From Micromonospora solifontis (lineage in GTDB: Bacteria > Actinomycetota > Actinomycetes > Mycobacteriales > Micromonosporaceae): a DNA stretch of 64,000 nt. The position numbers and the translations under genes were made by a program. Position 1 is the stretch's first letter; every line of letters starts with the position of its first letter. A model generated the notes under the pieces. It did no database searches. It saw nothing but the letters and a program-made list of their open reading frames with translations, and was not told the origin of the DNA. Shown one piece after another: positions 8,197 through 16,761 of the stretch. The DNA is taken from the NCBI RefSeq assembly GCF_003725545.1, contig NZ_RJLN01000025.1, forward strand, positions 1 through 64,000. Reading direction: 5' to 3'.

Positions 8197-9768
8197 TCAG
8201 GCCACGAAGCGGGTCTTGCGGCGGCGGGCCACGACGTAGCCGCCGAAGCCGGCGGCGAGCAGCAGCGCGCCGAGGCCGGCGATCAGGCCGGTGGCGGAGC
8301 CGGTGATCGGCAGGGTGCCGCCGTCACCGCCACCCTGGCCACCGTCACCGGTCGCGTTCACCACGATCTTCGCGGTGTCGTTGGCCGGGTTGAGGTCCTG
8401 CACCAGGCTCTCGTCCGGGCCGCCGTGGAACAGCTCGACCTCGCCCGGGATGGCGCCGGCCTTGTCAATGCGGAGGGAGAAGGTGAACTCGACCTTCTTG
8501 CCGCGGTTGACCACCTCCGGCACGAAGCAGGCGTAGGCGGCGGCACCGGCCTTGCCGGAGTCCGCACCGAACTCGCCCTCGGCGTCGGCGCACTGCTCCG
8601 GCGCCTTCACGACCTTGGTGCCCTTCGGCACGGTGACCAGGGCCATCGTGTAGATGCCGTTCTCGCCACCGGCGTTGATCGCCGCCGGACCGTTGTTGGT
8701 GAAGCCGACCGTGACCGGGACGGTGTCGCCGACCGCGCCGCGCACGGTGGCGCCGTTGGCCGCCGCGTCGGCCTTCTGGTTGCCCTTGACCGTGAGCTTG
8801 ATCATCGTCTCGTTGTTGTACGGGTCGACGTCGGTCTGCCCGGCGAGCAGGCGGGCCATGGTCCGGGAAGGGGCCGAAGCCTTCAGCGTGAGCGGGCCGG
8901 CGTCGCCCTTCGTGCCCTTGCCGAAGTCCGGAACCTGGGACCGGAACTCGTCCCAGTCCGCCGGGGTCATCCAGAGGGCGAAGCCGTAGTCCTCGTTCGG
9001 TGCCCACGCGTCACCGGGAACGGCGAAGGCGAACGAGTCGTCCAGCTTCGCGCTGCCACCCGCCGCCACGGTGGCGTCCAGCTTGCAGGCGTAGGCGTAC
9101 GCGTCGAAGTTGTCCTCGAAGTACTCGCAGTTCTCGTACCGCTTGGCCGGGGCCAGGCTGTAGGAGCCGAAGAAGAAGAGGACGGCGCCACGGGCGTCGG
9201 TCTCGCCCTGGTTGCCCACCTCCAGCGGCGACTTCACGGTCTGGCCGGGAGAGCCGTTGAGGTGGACGAAGGGCTCGGAGGTCAGGTCGACGCCCTCGCC
9301 CACGCTGATGGTGGACTGGAAGGTGGCTGTGCCGGCCTTCTCCGTGCTGACGGTGTACTTGAGCTTGCCCTCCTGCCCGGCCTTGGCGGTGTCCCTGGCC
9401 AGCACGGTCAGGGAGAGCAGGTCGAGGTCCGGCTCAGGGTCGTTCTTGACGGGGCAGATCAGGACCGCGGCGATCTTTTCGCAGCCGTCCGGGCCCTTCA
9501 CCTCGGCGAAGCTGTCGACGCCGCTGAGGTCCACCTTGACGGTGTAATCGGTGAACGGCTCGTTCACCAGCGAATACAGCGAGATCCACTTCTCCGGGCC
9601 GCCCGGCGCCACGATGACGTCGTTCGCGTACAGCGCGAAGCCTTCGGCCCTGGCGTCCGCGACGCGGGGGCGGGCATCGGTCGCGAGAGCAGGGGTGGCG
9701 GAGGCGGCGACGAACGCGCCTGCGACGCCGAGCCCGGCGAGCCAACGCCGGGTGGAGTTGGTGAGCAT
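8197..9768 (-). CDS. LPXTG-type cell-surface protein, paralogue 1
   Basis: Secreted wall-associated protein of 523 residues. A signal peptide is clear (STRRWLAGLGVAGAFVAAS, cleavage after ATPALA). The long extracellular part has immunoglobulin-like or CARDB-like beta-rich segments with NNGPAAIN-type motifs. A Gly-rich linker (GGQGGGDGG) precedes the sorting signal LPITG, one hydrophobic helix and the tail ARRRK, so a sortase should anchor it. SD GGGAGGAA lies upstream of ATG. The last 68 codons and the region past the stop are almost identical to the neighbouring paralogue while the rest has diverged. The ligand is unknown. Confidence 0.88.
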   Translation of the reverse strand: MLTNSTRRWLAGLGVAGAFVAASATPALATDARPRVADARAEGFALYANDVIVAPGGPEKWISLYSLVNEPFTDYTVKVDLSGVDSFAEVKGPDGCEKIAAVLICPVKNDPEPDLDLLSLTVLARDTAKAGQEGKLKYTVSTEKAGTATFQSTISVGEGVDLTSEPFVHLNGSPGQTVKSPLEVGNQGETDARGAVLFFFGSYSLAPAKRYENCEYFEDNFDAYAYACKLDATVAAGGSAKLDDSFAFAVPGDAWAPNEDYGFALWMTPADWDEFRSQVPDFGKGTKGDAGPLTLKASAPSRTMARLLAGQTDVDPYNNETMIKLTVKGNQKADAAANGATVRGAVGDTVPVTVGFTNNGPAAINAGGENGIYTMALVTVPKGTKVVKAPEQCADAEGEFGADSGKAGAAAYACFVPEVVNRGKKVEFTFSLRIDKAGAIPGEVELFHGGPDESLVQDLNPANDTAKIVVNATGDGGQGGGDGGTLPITGSATGLIAGLGALLLAAGFGGYVVARRRKTRFVA

Positions 9769-9811
9769 GTAGGGGGTTCCTCCCGTGGGGACTCAGGTGG
9801 AGCCCGTGGAG

Positions 9812-9828
9812 CTTAAAGATTTCTTAAG
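9812..9828 (-). promoter_or_regulatory. CTTAA-N7-TTAAG element upstream of paralogue 1
   Basis: An AT-rich inverted repeat, CTTAA-AGATTTC-TTAAG, inside a conserved GTGGAGCTTAAAGAT block, 44 bases before the start codon. The same arms with the same 7-base spacing occur before paralogue 2. It could be an operator or part of a promoter. A second conserved block, CCGAACGG with flanks, lies about 32 bases farther upstream (9860-9877). Confidence 0.45.
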
Positions 9829-9920
9829 CAGTGCCGCTGCCCCGGGTTGCTCGAAAGATCGGATATTGGCCGAACGGCCGGTCGGCGTTGCCGTAACGGC
9901 TGCCCAGGCCTCGTGAACGG

Positions 9921-9954
9921 CGATGCCCCGCCGACCTCGGGCGACGGGGCATCG
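9921..9954 (-). terminator. Hairpin after LPXTG gene 2
   Basis: CGATGCCCCG and CGGGGCATCG form a perfect 10-bp stem with a 14-base loop directly downstream of the second surface-protein gene. Confidence 0.6.
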
Positions 9955-9969
9955 GTGGTGCCGTACGGG

Positions 9970-11511
9970 TCAGGCCACGAAGCGGGTCTTGCGGCGGCGA
10001 GCCACGACGTAGCCGCCGAAGCCGGCGGCGAGCAGCAGCGCGCCGAGGCCGGCGATCAGGCCGGTGGCGGAGCCGGTGATCGGCAGGGTGCCGCCGTCAC
10101 CGCCACCCTGGCCACCGTCACCGGTCGCGTTCACCACGATCTTCGCGGTGTCGTTGGCCGGCTTCAGGTCGTTGAGGAAGCCGGCGTCGCACGCGCACGG
10201 GACGTTGATCTTCATGAGCCCGGTCGAGTTCGGGATCACCTTGTCGATGCGCAGGGTGAAGTCCAGCGTCGCCTTGTCCGCGGCCTTCAGGAAAGTGTCG
10301 AACCAGCAGATGTAGTGCGGCCGACCGGGAGTGCCGGGCTCACCCCAGTCGTCCCCGTTGGCCGGTACGCAGGTGTCCGGCACCCCAACGGCGGTGGTGC
10401 CCTTCGGCACGTCCAGCCCGAGGAGGGTGACCGGGCTGTCGCCGCGGCTCCGGTCGAGCGTGGCCGGGCCGTTGTTGCGCACCCCGACGGTCGCCTTCAC
10501 CTTGTCGCCGGCCTTGCCCTTGACCGAGGCGCCAAGGGCCTCGAGGTCGGCGCCGTTCTTGCCGGTGACCTCCACGTCGAGGGAGGTCCAGTTGTTGTCC
10601 AGCTTGGTGTCCGCCTGGACGCCCTTGGTGCCGCTGTCCCGCAGGCTCAGCTCACCGTCCGTGCCCGGCTCGCCGATGGTCACCCCGCGGTGGTCCAGGT
10701 ACGCCTGGTAGTCCTCGAACTCGGCCGGGGTCATCCACTGCAGCTCGCCGTACTTCGAGCCGGGAGCGTAGGTGTCCGCGCCGAGGACGTACGGGAGGGT
10801 GGTGCTGAAGCTGGCGCCGGCCGGGATCTCGTTCTTGAACTGGCAGGTGAGCAGCCGGTCGCCGACATAGGTGCAGTTGCTGAAGTGCTTGCCGGCGTTC
10901 AGGCCGTAGTCGTTGTGGAAGACGACCGTGGTGCCCTTGACGGTGGTGCCACCGGCGTTGGTGACCGTCAGCGGCGCGGTGAAGCTCTTGCCCGGGGCCA
11001 CGGACTTCTTGACCGCCGGCCCGGCGGCCAGGTCCACACCCTCGCCGATCCGGACGCTGGCCTCGTGGCTGAGCGCGTCGAAGCCGTCGGCGCTCACCGT
11101 CGTCTTGAGCTTGCCGCTGTCGCCTTCCTTGGCCCCGGCGGTGGGGGTGAACTGGAGCGGGAAGATGCCGGCCAGGCCCCACTCGTCGACGCTCACCTCG
11201 TAGCGGGACACACAGAGCAGTTCGTGGTCCGACGGCTTGGTGCACTCGTCGGAGGTCGTGACGTCGGCCTTGCCGGCCAGGTCGCTGAAGTCGTAACGCA
11301 CGGTGAGGTCGTGCAGCACGGCGGGGGCCGAGGCGGAGATGATGCCGTACTCGACCTTGCCGTCGCTGCCGGCGCCGATGGTGGTGTCGTCGAAGTACCA
11401 GCTCAGCTTTATCTGGGAGTCCGCGGCGGCGGCGGGGGCGGCGGAGGCGGCGACGAACGCGCCTGCGACACCGAGCCCGGCGAGCCACCGCCGAGTCGAA
11501 CGGGTGAGCAT
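9970..11511 (-). CDS. LPXTG-type cell-surface protein, paralogue 2
   Basis: Paralogue of the downstream gene, 513 residues. It has nearly the same signal peptide (STRRWLAGLGVAGAFVAAS, then AAPAAA), a beta-rich extracellular region with NAGGTTVKGTTV and NNGPATLD repeats, the Gly-rich linker, sorting motif LPITG, a membrane helix and a basic tail. It should be exported by Sec and anchored by a sortase. A strong GGGAGGAA precedes ATG. Several cysteine pairs (for example in CTKPSDHELLC and CACDAGF) suggest disulfides outside the cell. It is the first of the tandem pair, and the divergent gene upstream encodes an ECF sigma factor. Confidence 0.88.
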   Translation of the reverse strand: MLTRSTRRWLAGLGVAGAFVAASAAPAAAADSQIKLSWYFDDTTIGAGSDGKVEYGIISASAPAVLHDLTVRYDFSDLAGKADVTTSDECTKPSDHELLCVSRYEVSVDEWGLAGIFPLQFTPTAGAKEGDSGKLKTTVSADGFDALSHEASVRIGEGVDLAAGPAVKKSVAPGKSFTAPLTVTNAGGTTVKGTTVVFHNDYGLNAGKHFSNCTYVGDRLLTCQFKNEIPAGASFSTTLPYVLGADTYAPGSKYGELQWMTPAEFEDYQAYLDHRGVTIGEPGTDGELSLRDSGTKGVQADTKLDNNWTSLDVEVTGKNGADLEALGASVKGKAGDKVKATVGVRNNGPATLDRSRGDSPVTLLGLDVPKGTTAVGVPDTCVPANGDDWGEPGTPGRPHYICWFDTFLKAADKATLDFTLRIDKVIPNSTGLMKINVPCACDAGFLNDLKPANDTAKIVVNATGDGGQGGGDGGTLPITGSATGLIAGLGALLLAAGFGGYVVARRRKTRFVA

Positions 11512-11555
11512 AGGGGGGTTCCTCCCGTAAGAAATGCCAGGTGCGGCCTGTGGAG

Positions 11556-11572
11556 CTTAAAGATCCGTTAAG
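11556..11572 (-). promoter_or_regulatory. CTTAA-N7-TTAAG element upstream of paralogue 2
   Basis: CTTAA-AGATCCG-TTAAG, with GTGGAGCTTAAAGAT shared with paralogue 1. The companion block (11603-11620, containing GACCGAACGG) lies 31 bases farther upstream, between this gene and the divergent sigma factor gene. Conservation of both blocks in a pair whose coding regions have diverged suggests shared control. Confidence 0.45.
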
Positions 11573-11688
11573 AGGCGCGCAGCCCCTGGCCGCCGTGACG
11601 AGCGGATGTTGACCGAACGGATGAGTGAGCCCCACGCAATGTTCGGCCGGCCCGTACCCGTCAACAGGGCGGGACACCGGGAGGTGCA

Positions 11689-12171
11689 GTGACGTACGAG
11701 GAGTTCGCCGACGCGCGGCTGAGCGCCCTGCTGCGGTACGCGGTCATGCTGACCGGCGATCCGCACCAGGCGCAGGACCTGGTGCAGGAGACGATGGTCC
11801 GGGTCCAGTTGAACTGGCGGCGGGTCGCCCGCAGCGACGCCCCGGAGCGGTACGTCCGCCGGATGCTCACCAACCAGTTCATCGACTGGCGGCGCGGATC
11901 GTGGGCGTGGCGGGTGCTGTTGCGGGGTGAACCCGACGAGGCGGTGCCGGTACCGACCGACCACGCGCAGTCCGCCGTGGACCGTGACCAGGTCTGGTCC
12001 TGGCTGTCCCGGCTGCCCCGGCGGCAACGCGCCACGTTGGTGCTCCGCTACTACGAGGACCTGCCCGATGCGGAGATCGCCGAGATCCTCGGCTGCGCCG
12101 TCGGCACCGTCCGGTCCTGCATCTCCCGGGCGCTGGCCACCCTCCGAGCCGAGTACGTGGAGGTTCACTGA
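11689..12171 (+). CDS. ECF RNA polymerase sigma factor, SigE-family type
   Basis: Extracytoplasmic-function sigma factor of 160 residues. Region 2 is seen as LLRYAVMLTGDPHQAQDLVQ followed by the TMVRVQLNWRRV segment, and region 4 as LPRRQRATLVLRYYEDLPDA with the helix-turn-helix EIAEILGCAVGTVRSCISRAL. The length and sequence match the SigE-family SigM-like group found throughout actinobacteria. GTG is used because GGGAGG lies four bases upstream. Its stop overlaps the ATG of the membrane LCP protein, which occupies the position an anti-sigma factor would normally have, so control by that protein is possible but unproven. Confidence 0.9.
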   Translation: MTYEEFADARLSALLRYAVMLTGDPHQAQDLVQETMVRVQLNWRRVARSDAPERYVRRMLTNQFIDWRRGSWAWRVLLRGEPDEAVPVPTDHAQSAVDRDQVWSWLSRLPRRQRATLVLRYYEDLPDAEIAEILGCAVGTVRSCISRALATLRAEYVEVH

Positions 12172-13220
12172 TGATCGAGGACGACCTGCGGGCCGCCTTC
12201 GCGCGGCACGAGGCGCTCACCCCGCCGACCGGCCCGCTCCGCGCCGCCATCGACCGCACGGTGGTCCGCCGCCGGCGTCGCCGCCTGCGCCTACGCCTCG
12301 GCGGTACGGCGTTGGCGCTGGTCGCCGCCACCCTGGGCGGTTTCACGACGCTGGCGCCCCGACCGCCGGTCCCCTCGGGCCAGGTCGGTGCCTCGGCGTC
12401 GCCGACACCCACCGGGGCACTGAACATGCTGCTGCTCGGCCTGGACGCGGCCGGCGGGGGCCGGCGGGCCGACTCCGTCCTGCTGGTGCACGTCCCGGCG
12501 GACCGGAGCCGGCTCTACCTCGTCTCGTTCCCGCGGGACCTGGTGGTGGCGATCCCCGGTCGGGGACGGGACAAGCTCAACGCGTCCTTCACCTTCGGCG
12601 CCGGGCCGGCCGGGGACCTCGCGGCGGGCTACCGGGTCACCCGGCAGGTGGTCACCCAGCTTACCGGCGTACGGATCGACGCCGGCGCGGTGCTCACGTA
12701 CCCGACCACCCGGAAACTGACCGACGCGGTCGGCGGCGTGCCGGTCTGCCTGCCGGTTACGGTGCGCTCCGTGCACTCTGGCCGGCGCTTCCCGGCCGGC
12801 TGCCAGCAGCTCGACGGCGCGGCGGCGGTGGACCTGCTCCGGCAGCGGTACGGCCTGCGCGACGGGGGGCTGGACCGGGACCGCAACGCCGGCCGGTACG
12901 CGGCCGGGCTGCTCCGCCGGGTCCGTGACGAGGGCGTGCTGACCGACCCGGTGCGGCTCAGCCGGCTGCTCGCGCAGGTCGGCCCCGGCCTGGTCACCGA
13001 CACCGGGGAGATGTCCCTGCCGGCGCTGGTCTCGGTCGCGGGGAAGGCGGCGACCGCCGAGCCGGTCGCGGTCGGGCTCCCCGTCCGGTTCGAGGACTGG
13101 GGACCGCACGGGTTCGAGTTGGACGCCGCCCTGGTCGCCAGCTTCCTCGCCGCGCTTCGGGAGGACCGGCTCGGTGAGTGGACCACCGCCCACCCGGACC
13201 AGGTGACCAGCCTGCGCTGA
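12171..13220 (+). CDS. LCP-family membrane protein (LytR-CpsA-Psr)
   Basis: Protein of 349 residues with a cytoplasmic N terminus, a basic RRRRRRLRLRL stretch, one membrane helix at about 43-62, a short Pro/Ser linker and an extracellular LCP domain (about 80-310). LCP hallmarks are present: LLLGLDAA, the Arg-Asp pair in RRADSVLLVHVP, SFPRDLVV and the RQRYGLRDGG segment near the end of the core. LCP enzymes transfer glycopolymers such as arabinogalactan or teichoic acids from lipid carriers to peptidoglycan. It overlaps the sigma factor gene by one base, so the pair is one unit and may link wall stress to transcription. Confidence 0.88.
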   Translation: MIEDDLRAAFARHEALTPPTGPLRAAIDRTVVRRRRRRLRLRLGGTALALVAATLGGFTTLAPRPPVPSGQVGASASPTPTGALNMLLLGLDAAGGGRRADSVLLVHVPADRSRLYLVSFPRDLVVAIPGRGRDKLNASFTFGAGPAGDLAAGYRVTRQVVTQLTGVRIDAGAVLTYPTTRKLTDAVGGVPVCLPVTVRSVHSGRRFPAGCQQLDGAAAVDLLRQRYGLRDGGLDRDRNAGRYAAGLLRRVRDEGVLTDPVRLSRLLAQVGPGLVTDTGEMSLPALVSVAGKAATAEPVAVGLPVRFEDWGPHGFELDAALVASFLAALREDRLGEWTTAHPDQVTSLR

Positions 13221-13255
13221 CCGTGGGCGGGGCCGTACCGGCCCCGCCCACCACC

Positions 13256-13468
13256 TCAGCGGTAGTCGTCCTCGTCGGCGGCGACCACCCGGGCCTGCTC
13301 CATCGCGTCCCAGTCGCCGACCTCCAGGCCGCGGTGCGGCTCGCCGTCACCGTCGTCCGGGGTGACCACCACAGCCTGCTCGACCGCGTCGGCCGGCTCC
13401 GCCTCCAGGTCCCGCTCCTCCGGAGCGAGGTGGTCGCTCGGGGCGAAGTCCTCGTCGGGCTGACCCAT
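13256..13468 (-). CDS. Small acidic hypothetical protein
   Basis: Seventy residues, strongly acidic and without cysteine or membrane segments, beginning MGQPDEDFAPSDHLAPEERD. It contains an internal repeat: DAVEQAVVV and DAMEQARVV lie 26 residues apart, each followed by an acidic stretch. ATG was chosen because GGGAGGGA lies a few bases upstream. It is convergent with the LCP gene and divergent from the holin-like gene. No function can be assigned. Confidence 0.7.
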   Translation of the reverse strand: MGQPDEDFAPSDHLAPEERDLEAEPADAVEQAVVVTPDDGDGEPHRGLEVGDWDAMEQARVVAADEDDYR

Positions 13469-13637
13469 CGTCCCTCCCTGGATCTCGGTGCGGACAGTTA
13501 CCACCACACCGTACGGCCTGGCGCCGGGCACCGCTCGGCGCCGGCCGAACCGGCGGGGCGGCCCGGCGCGGGACGGCGACGCGGCGGAGTCGGCGGATTG
13601 TCCCGCCGTGCGCGGTGGCCGGTGCGAGGATGGCCAG

Positions 13638-14021
13638 GTGGGCTTCCTGATCCGACTGGTGATCACGGCGATCGCGTTGTGGATCACCACGCTGATCGTG
13701 CCCGGCGTGGCGGTGACCGGCCGGAACGGGGCGAACACCGCGCTCACCCTGCTCGCGGTGGCGCTCATCTTCGGTGTGGTCAATGCGGTGCTCAAGCCGG
13801 TCATCAAGGTGTTCGGCTGCGTGTTCTACCTGCTCACGCTCGGGCTGTTCGCGCTCGTGGTCAACGCCCTGCTGTTCCTGCTCACCGACTGGATCGCCCG
13901 GCAACTGAACCTGCCGTTCCACGTCGACGGCTTCTGGGCCGCCTTCTGGGGCGCCATCGTGATGGCGGTGGTGAGCTGGCTGATCAGCGTGGCGGTGCCG
14001 GACCGTTGGGAGCGTTCGTGA
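13638..14021 (+). CDS. Phage-holin-family (superfamily IV) membrane protein
   Basis: Small integral membrane protein of 127 residues with four hydrophobic segments (about 3-23, 33-52, 58-80 and 95-118), including GFLIRLVITAIALWITTLIV and LTLGLFALVVNALLFLLTDW. It matches the DUF360 or mycobacterial holin-like family, which is chromosomal in most bacteria and not evidence of a prophage. Function is unknown. GTG start is supported by GAGGA eight bases upstream and by the position of the first helix. Confidence 0.85.
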   Translation: MGFLIRLVITAIALWITTLIVPGVAVTGRNGANTALTLLAVALIFGVVNAVLKPVIKVFGCVFYLLTLGLFALVVNALLFLLTDWIARQLNLPFHVDGFWAAFWGAIVMAVVSWLISVAVPDRWERS

Positions 14022-14183
14022 GCGGTTTCCGGGTCGGTTGTGCCCGCCGCCGCCTCCTACGGGATACTGCCCGCGGTGGACAGCGCGGTCCGGCGTACCC
14101 GTGGAAGTCAGCGGCCGGAACGGTCGCCGCCATGGAAGACAGCGGCCTGCACGGCCGAGAGCGGTAAGTAAGGAGCGTTCGAC

Positions 14184-15206
14184 ATGCCCATCGCTTCCCC
14201 CGAGGCTTACGCGGAGATGCTGGACCGGGCCAAGGCCGGCCGGTTCGCGTACCCCGCGATCAACGTGACTTCCTCGCAGACGCTGAACGCGGCGCTCAAG
14301 GGCTTCGCCGACGCGGAGAGCGACGGCATCGTCCAGGTCTCCACCGGTGGCGCGGAGTACCTCTCCGGTCCGTCGATCAAGGACATGGTGACCGGCGCGG
14401 CGGCGTTCGCCGCGTACGCCCACGAGGTGGCCAAGAACTACCCGGTCAACATCGCGCTGCACACCGACCACTGCCCCAAGGACAAGCTGGACAAGTTCGT
14501 CCGGCCGCTGATGGGCATCTCCCAGGAGCGGGTGAGGAACGGCCAGGAGCCGCTGTTCCAGTCGCACATGTGGGACGGCTCGGCCGTGCCGGTGGCCGAG
14601 AACCTGGAGATCGCCGAGCAGCTCCTCACCGAGGCCGCCAAGGGCAAGATCGTCCTCGAGATCGAGGTCGGCGTGGTCGGCGGCGAGGAGGACGGCGTCG
14701 AGAACGCCATCAACGAGAAGCTCTACACCACCGTCGAGGACGGCCTGGCCATGGTCGAGGCGCTCGGCCTCGGCGAGAAGGGCCGCTACATGGCGGCGCT
14801 GACCTTCGGCAACGTGCACGGCGTGTACAAGCCCGGCAACGTCAAGCTCCGCCCGCAGGTGCTGCACGACATCCAGGTGGCGGTCGGCGCCAAGTACGGC
14901 AAGGACAAGCCGCTCAGCCTGGTCTTCCACGGTGGCTCCGGCTCGCTGCTCTCGGAGATCCGGGAGGCGCTGGACTACGGCGTGGTGAAGATGAACATCG
15001 ACACCGACACGCAGTACTGCTTCACCCGCCCGGTCGCGGACCACATGTTCCGCAACTACGACGGCGTGCTCAAGGTCGACGGCGAGGTCGGCAACAAGAA
15101 GATGTACGACCCGCGGGTCTGGGGCAAGGCCGCCGAGGCGGGCATGGCCGCCCGCGTCGTCGAGGCCTGCGAGGCCCTGCGCTCCACCGGCACCAAGATG
15201 AAGTGA
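14184..15206 (+). CDS. fba: Class II fructose-bisphosphate aldolase
   Basis: Cleaves fructose 1,6-bisphosphate to DHAP and glyceraldehyde 3-phosphate in glycolysis and gluconeogenesis. It has 340 residues, typical for actinobacterial class IIa enzymes. Zn and substrate motifs are visible: ALHTDHC near residues 91-97, EIEVGVVGGEEDGV in the middle, GNVHGVYKPGN and the phosphate loop VFHGGSGS. An AAGGAG sequence precedes ATG. It is followed at once by a perfect 56-bp palindrome that separates it from a convergent LOG-family gene. Confidence 0.96.
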   Translation: MPIASPEAYAEMLDRAKAGRFAYPAINVTSSQTLNAALKGFADAESDGIVQVSTGGAEYLSGPSIKDMVTGAAAFAAYAHEVAKNYPVNIALHTDHCPKDKLDKFVRPLMGISQERVRNGQEPLFQSHMWDGSAVPVAENLEIAEQLLTEAAKGKIVLEIEVGVVGGEEDGVENAINEKLYTTVEDGLAMVEALGLGEKGRYMAALTFGNVHGVYKPGNVKLRPQVLHDIQVAVGAKYGKDKPLSLVFHGGSGSLLSEIREALDYGVVKMNIDTDTQYCFTRPVADHMFRNYDGVLKVDGEVGNKKMYDPRVWGKAAEAGMAARVVEACEALRSTGTKMK

Positions 15207-15214
15207 GTTCCGGT

Positions 15215-15270
15215 TGAAAGGAGGGGCCCCTTTTTAACAGACGTCTGTTAAAAAGGGGCCCCTCCTTTCA
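15215..15270. repeat. Perfect 56-bp palindrome (element A1) acting as terminator
   Basis: Two 28-base arms pair perfectly with no loop. The outer arm TGAAAGGAGGGGCCCCTT is shared with the element at 61097-61144, while the inner arm differs. It lies between convergent genes, eight bases past the fba stop and touching the stop of the LOG gene, so it very likely terminates both transcripts. Confidence 0.9.
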
Positions 15271-16479
15271 CCGCACCAGTACCCGGACCGCCTCGCGGAC
15301 GTCGTCGGTGAGGTGCACGGTGGCCGACAGGTCGCCGAACGGGGAGGCGGCGAAGAGCGGTCGCAGCAGCGACTCGACCGGCAGCTCCGTGGTCCAGTAC
15401 GTCCGGTCCAGGAAGACGTACGCCCCGCTCGCCCCGTCGGTGCCGTAGTAGGTCTTGGTGGCCGCCTGGAACACCTCCTGCACGGTCCCGGCCCGGCCCG
15501 GCGCGAAAACGATCCCGCCCCGGGCCAGCCGCAGGATCGTGTCCTCGCGGATGGCGTTGGAGAAGTACTTGGCGATCCGCCCGGCGAAGAGGTTCGCCGG
15601 CTCGTGCCCGTACAGCCAGGTGGGGATGGCCAGTCCGCCGGAGCGGGCCCACCCGGTGCCGGCGGCGGCCGGGCGCGGGGTGGGCAGCACGGGGCCGGCG
15701 GCGTACTTCGCCCGGACCCGCAGCGCCGCCTCCGTGTAGCGGTCGTGGTCGGTGAAGTCGGGGGCCGCGGCCAGCACGTCGATCGCCGCGTCCAGCTCCT
15801 CCGCCGGCCAGGCGGCGAGGAAGGCGCCCAGGTTCGCCGCCTCCATCACGCCCGGGCCGCCGCCGGTCACCACCAGGCGGTCGGCCCGCGCCAGCTCCCA
15901 GCCCAGCACCGCCGCCATCCGGTACGCGGCACTGCCGCGCGGCACCGCGTGCCCGCCCATCACGCCCACCACCGACTGCGGCCCGTGCACCCCCAGCCAG
16001 GCGCGGGTGGCGTCCGCCAGGGCGTTGTCCACCCCGTGGTCGTGCAGCCGCTGGCCGAGCGCCTCGCGGACGTCCGGCAGCGCCCCGCCGTGCGCCCGGA
16101 AGTGCGCGTACACCCGGGTGTCGTACATCCCGGCGAAGCCGCCCTCCGCGAAGCCGGCGGCCAGGTCGTCGGGGGTGTAGAGGTGGGCCGGCTGGGTCGG
16201 GTAGGGCAGCCCGGAGAAGGGCGGGACCACGTTCGCGCCGCGCCGGACCAGGTCCGCGCCGACCTCCCGGCCGGCGAACCGGCAGCCCACGAAGAGCGTG
16301 TCGGTCACGTCCGTCGAGGTCAGGTCGGGAACGGGAGCCAGGTCGAGGCGGAGTCCCTGCACGGTGAGCCCGACGAGGCTGCCGGTGGCCAGATGGCGGT
16401 CGAACTCGGCCCGGGTCTCGATCTCGTGGATGCTGGTGTCGTGCGGCTCGATGACGTCCGCGGGAGGTGGGGTCGGCAC
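15268..16479 (-). CDS. LOG-family Rossmann-fold nucleotide-binding protein
   Basis: Protein of 403 residues. The conserved LOG (TIGR00730-like) core lies in the second half: VTGGGPGVMEAANLG and the variant PGRAGTVQE (usual PGGXGTXXE). LOG enzymes release the base from cytokinin or purine riboside monophosphates, but this long form has an extra N-terminal region of about 150 residues and altered motif residues, so nucleotide binding is safer than a precise reaction. GTG is the likely start; no strong ribosome site is seen. A compact hairpin lies 50 bases upstream of the start. Transcription converges on fba across a palindrome. Confidence 0.83.
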   Translation of the reverse strand: MPTPPPADVIEPHDTSIHEIETRAEFDRHLATGSLVGLTVQGLRLDLAPVPDLTSTDVTDTLFVGCRFAGREVGADLVRRGANVVPPFSGLPYPTQPAHLYTPDDLAAGFAEGGFAGMYDTRVYAHFRAHGGALPDVREALGQRLHDHGVDNALADATRAWLGVHGPQSVVGVMGGHAVPRGSAAYRMAAVLGWELARADRLVVTGGGPGVMEAANLGAFLAAWPAEELDAAIDVLAAAPDFTDHDRYTEAALRVRAKYAAGPVLPTPRPAAAGTGWARSGGLAIPTWLYGHEPANLFAGRIAKYFSNAIREDTILRLARGGIVFAPGRAGTVQEVFQAATKTYYGTDGASGAYVFLDRTYWTTELPVESLLRPLFAASPFGDLSATVHLTDDVREAVRVLVR

Positions 16480-16530
16480 CAGCTCATCCTGCCCACCCGC
16501 GGCAACCCGGCAAACGCCGGCCGGATCGAC

Positions 16531-16561
16531 AGGAGCCCGACGGCCAGGCCGCCGGGCTCCT
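16531..16561. other. Short-loop inverted repeat upstream of the LOG gene
   Basis: AGGAGCCCGACGGCC and GGCCGCCGGGCTCCT pair with one mismatch around a single base. It is in the divergent region between the LOG gene and the DUF3151 gene, where a terminator is not expected. Further on, AGTTGT-N8-ACAACT (16596-16615) is a possible operator for either gene. Confidence 0.4.
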
Positions 16562-16761
16562 GCGTAACCGGGTCCTGGGGAGGCTCCGGACCATTAGTTG
16601 TAGTGGAAAACAACTCCGCCTGGCATGGGCCGCCGGTACCGGACGGCGAGCCGCAGGTACGCGCGCGGCGGCCGCAGGCGTGACGTAACCCTCAGCCGTT
16701 CAGCCGAGCGGCTCGGCGAAGCCTCTCGCGGACCCGAGGGCGAAGCGGGTTGAATGGGGCG

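Noticed and set aside
11689..13220. LCP protein as a classical anti-sigma factor
   Set aside because: It has the gene position of one but no zinc-finger or other anti-sigma domain, and the extracellular part is a clear LCP domain.
13638..14021. Holin-like protein as sign of a prophage
   Set aside because: This family is a common chromosomal membrane protein in actinobacteria and no other phage gene is nearby.
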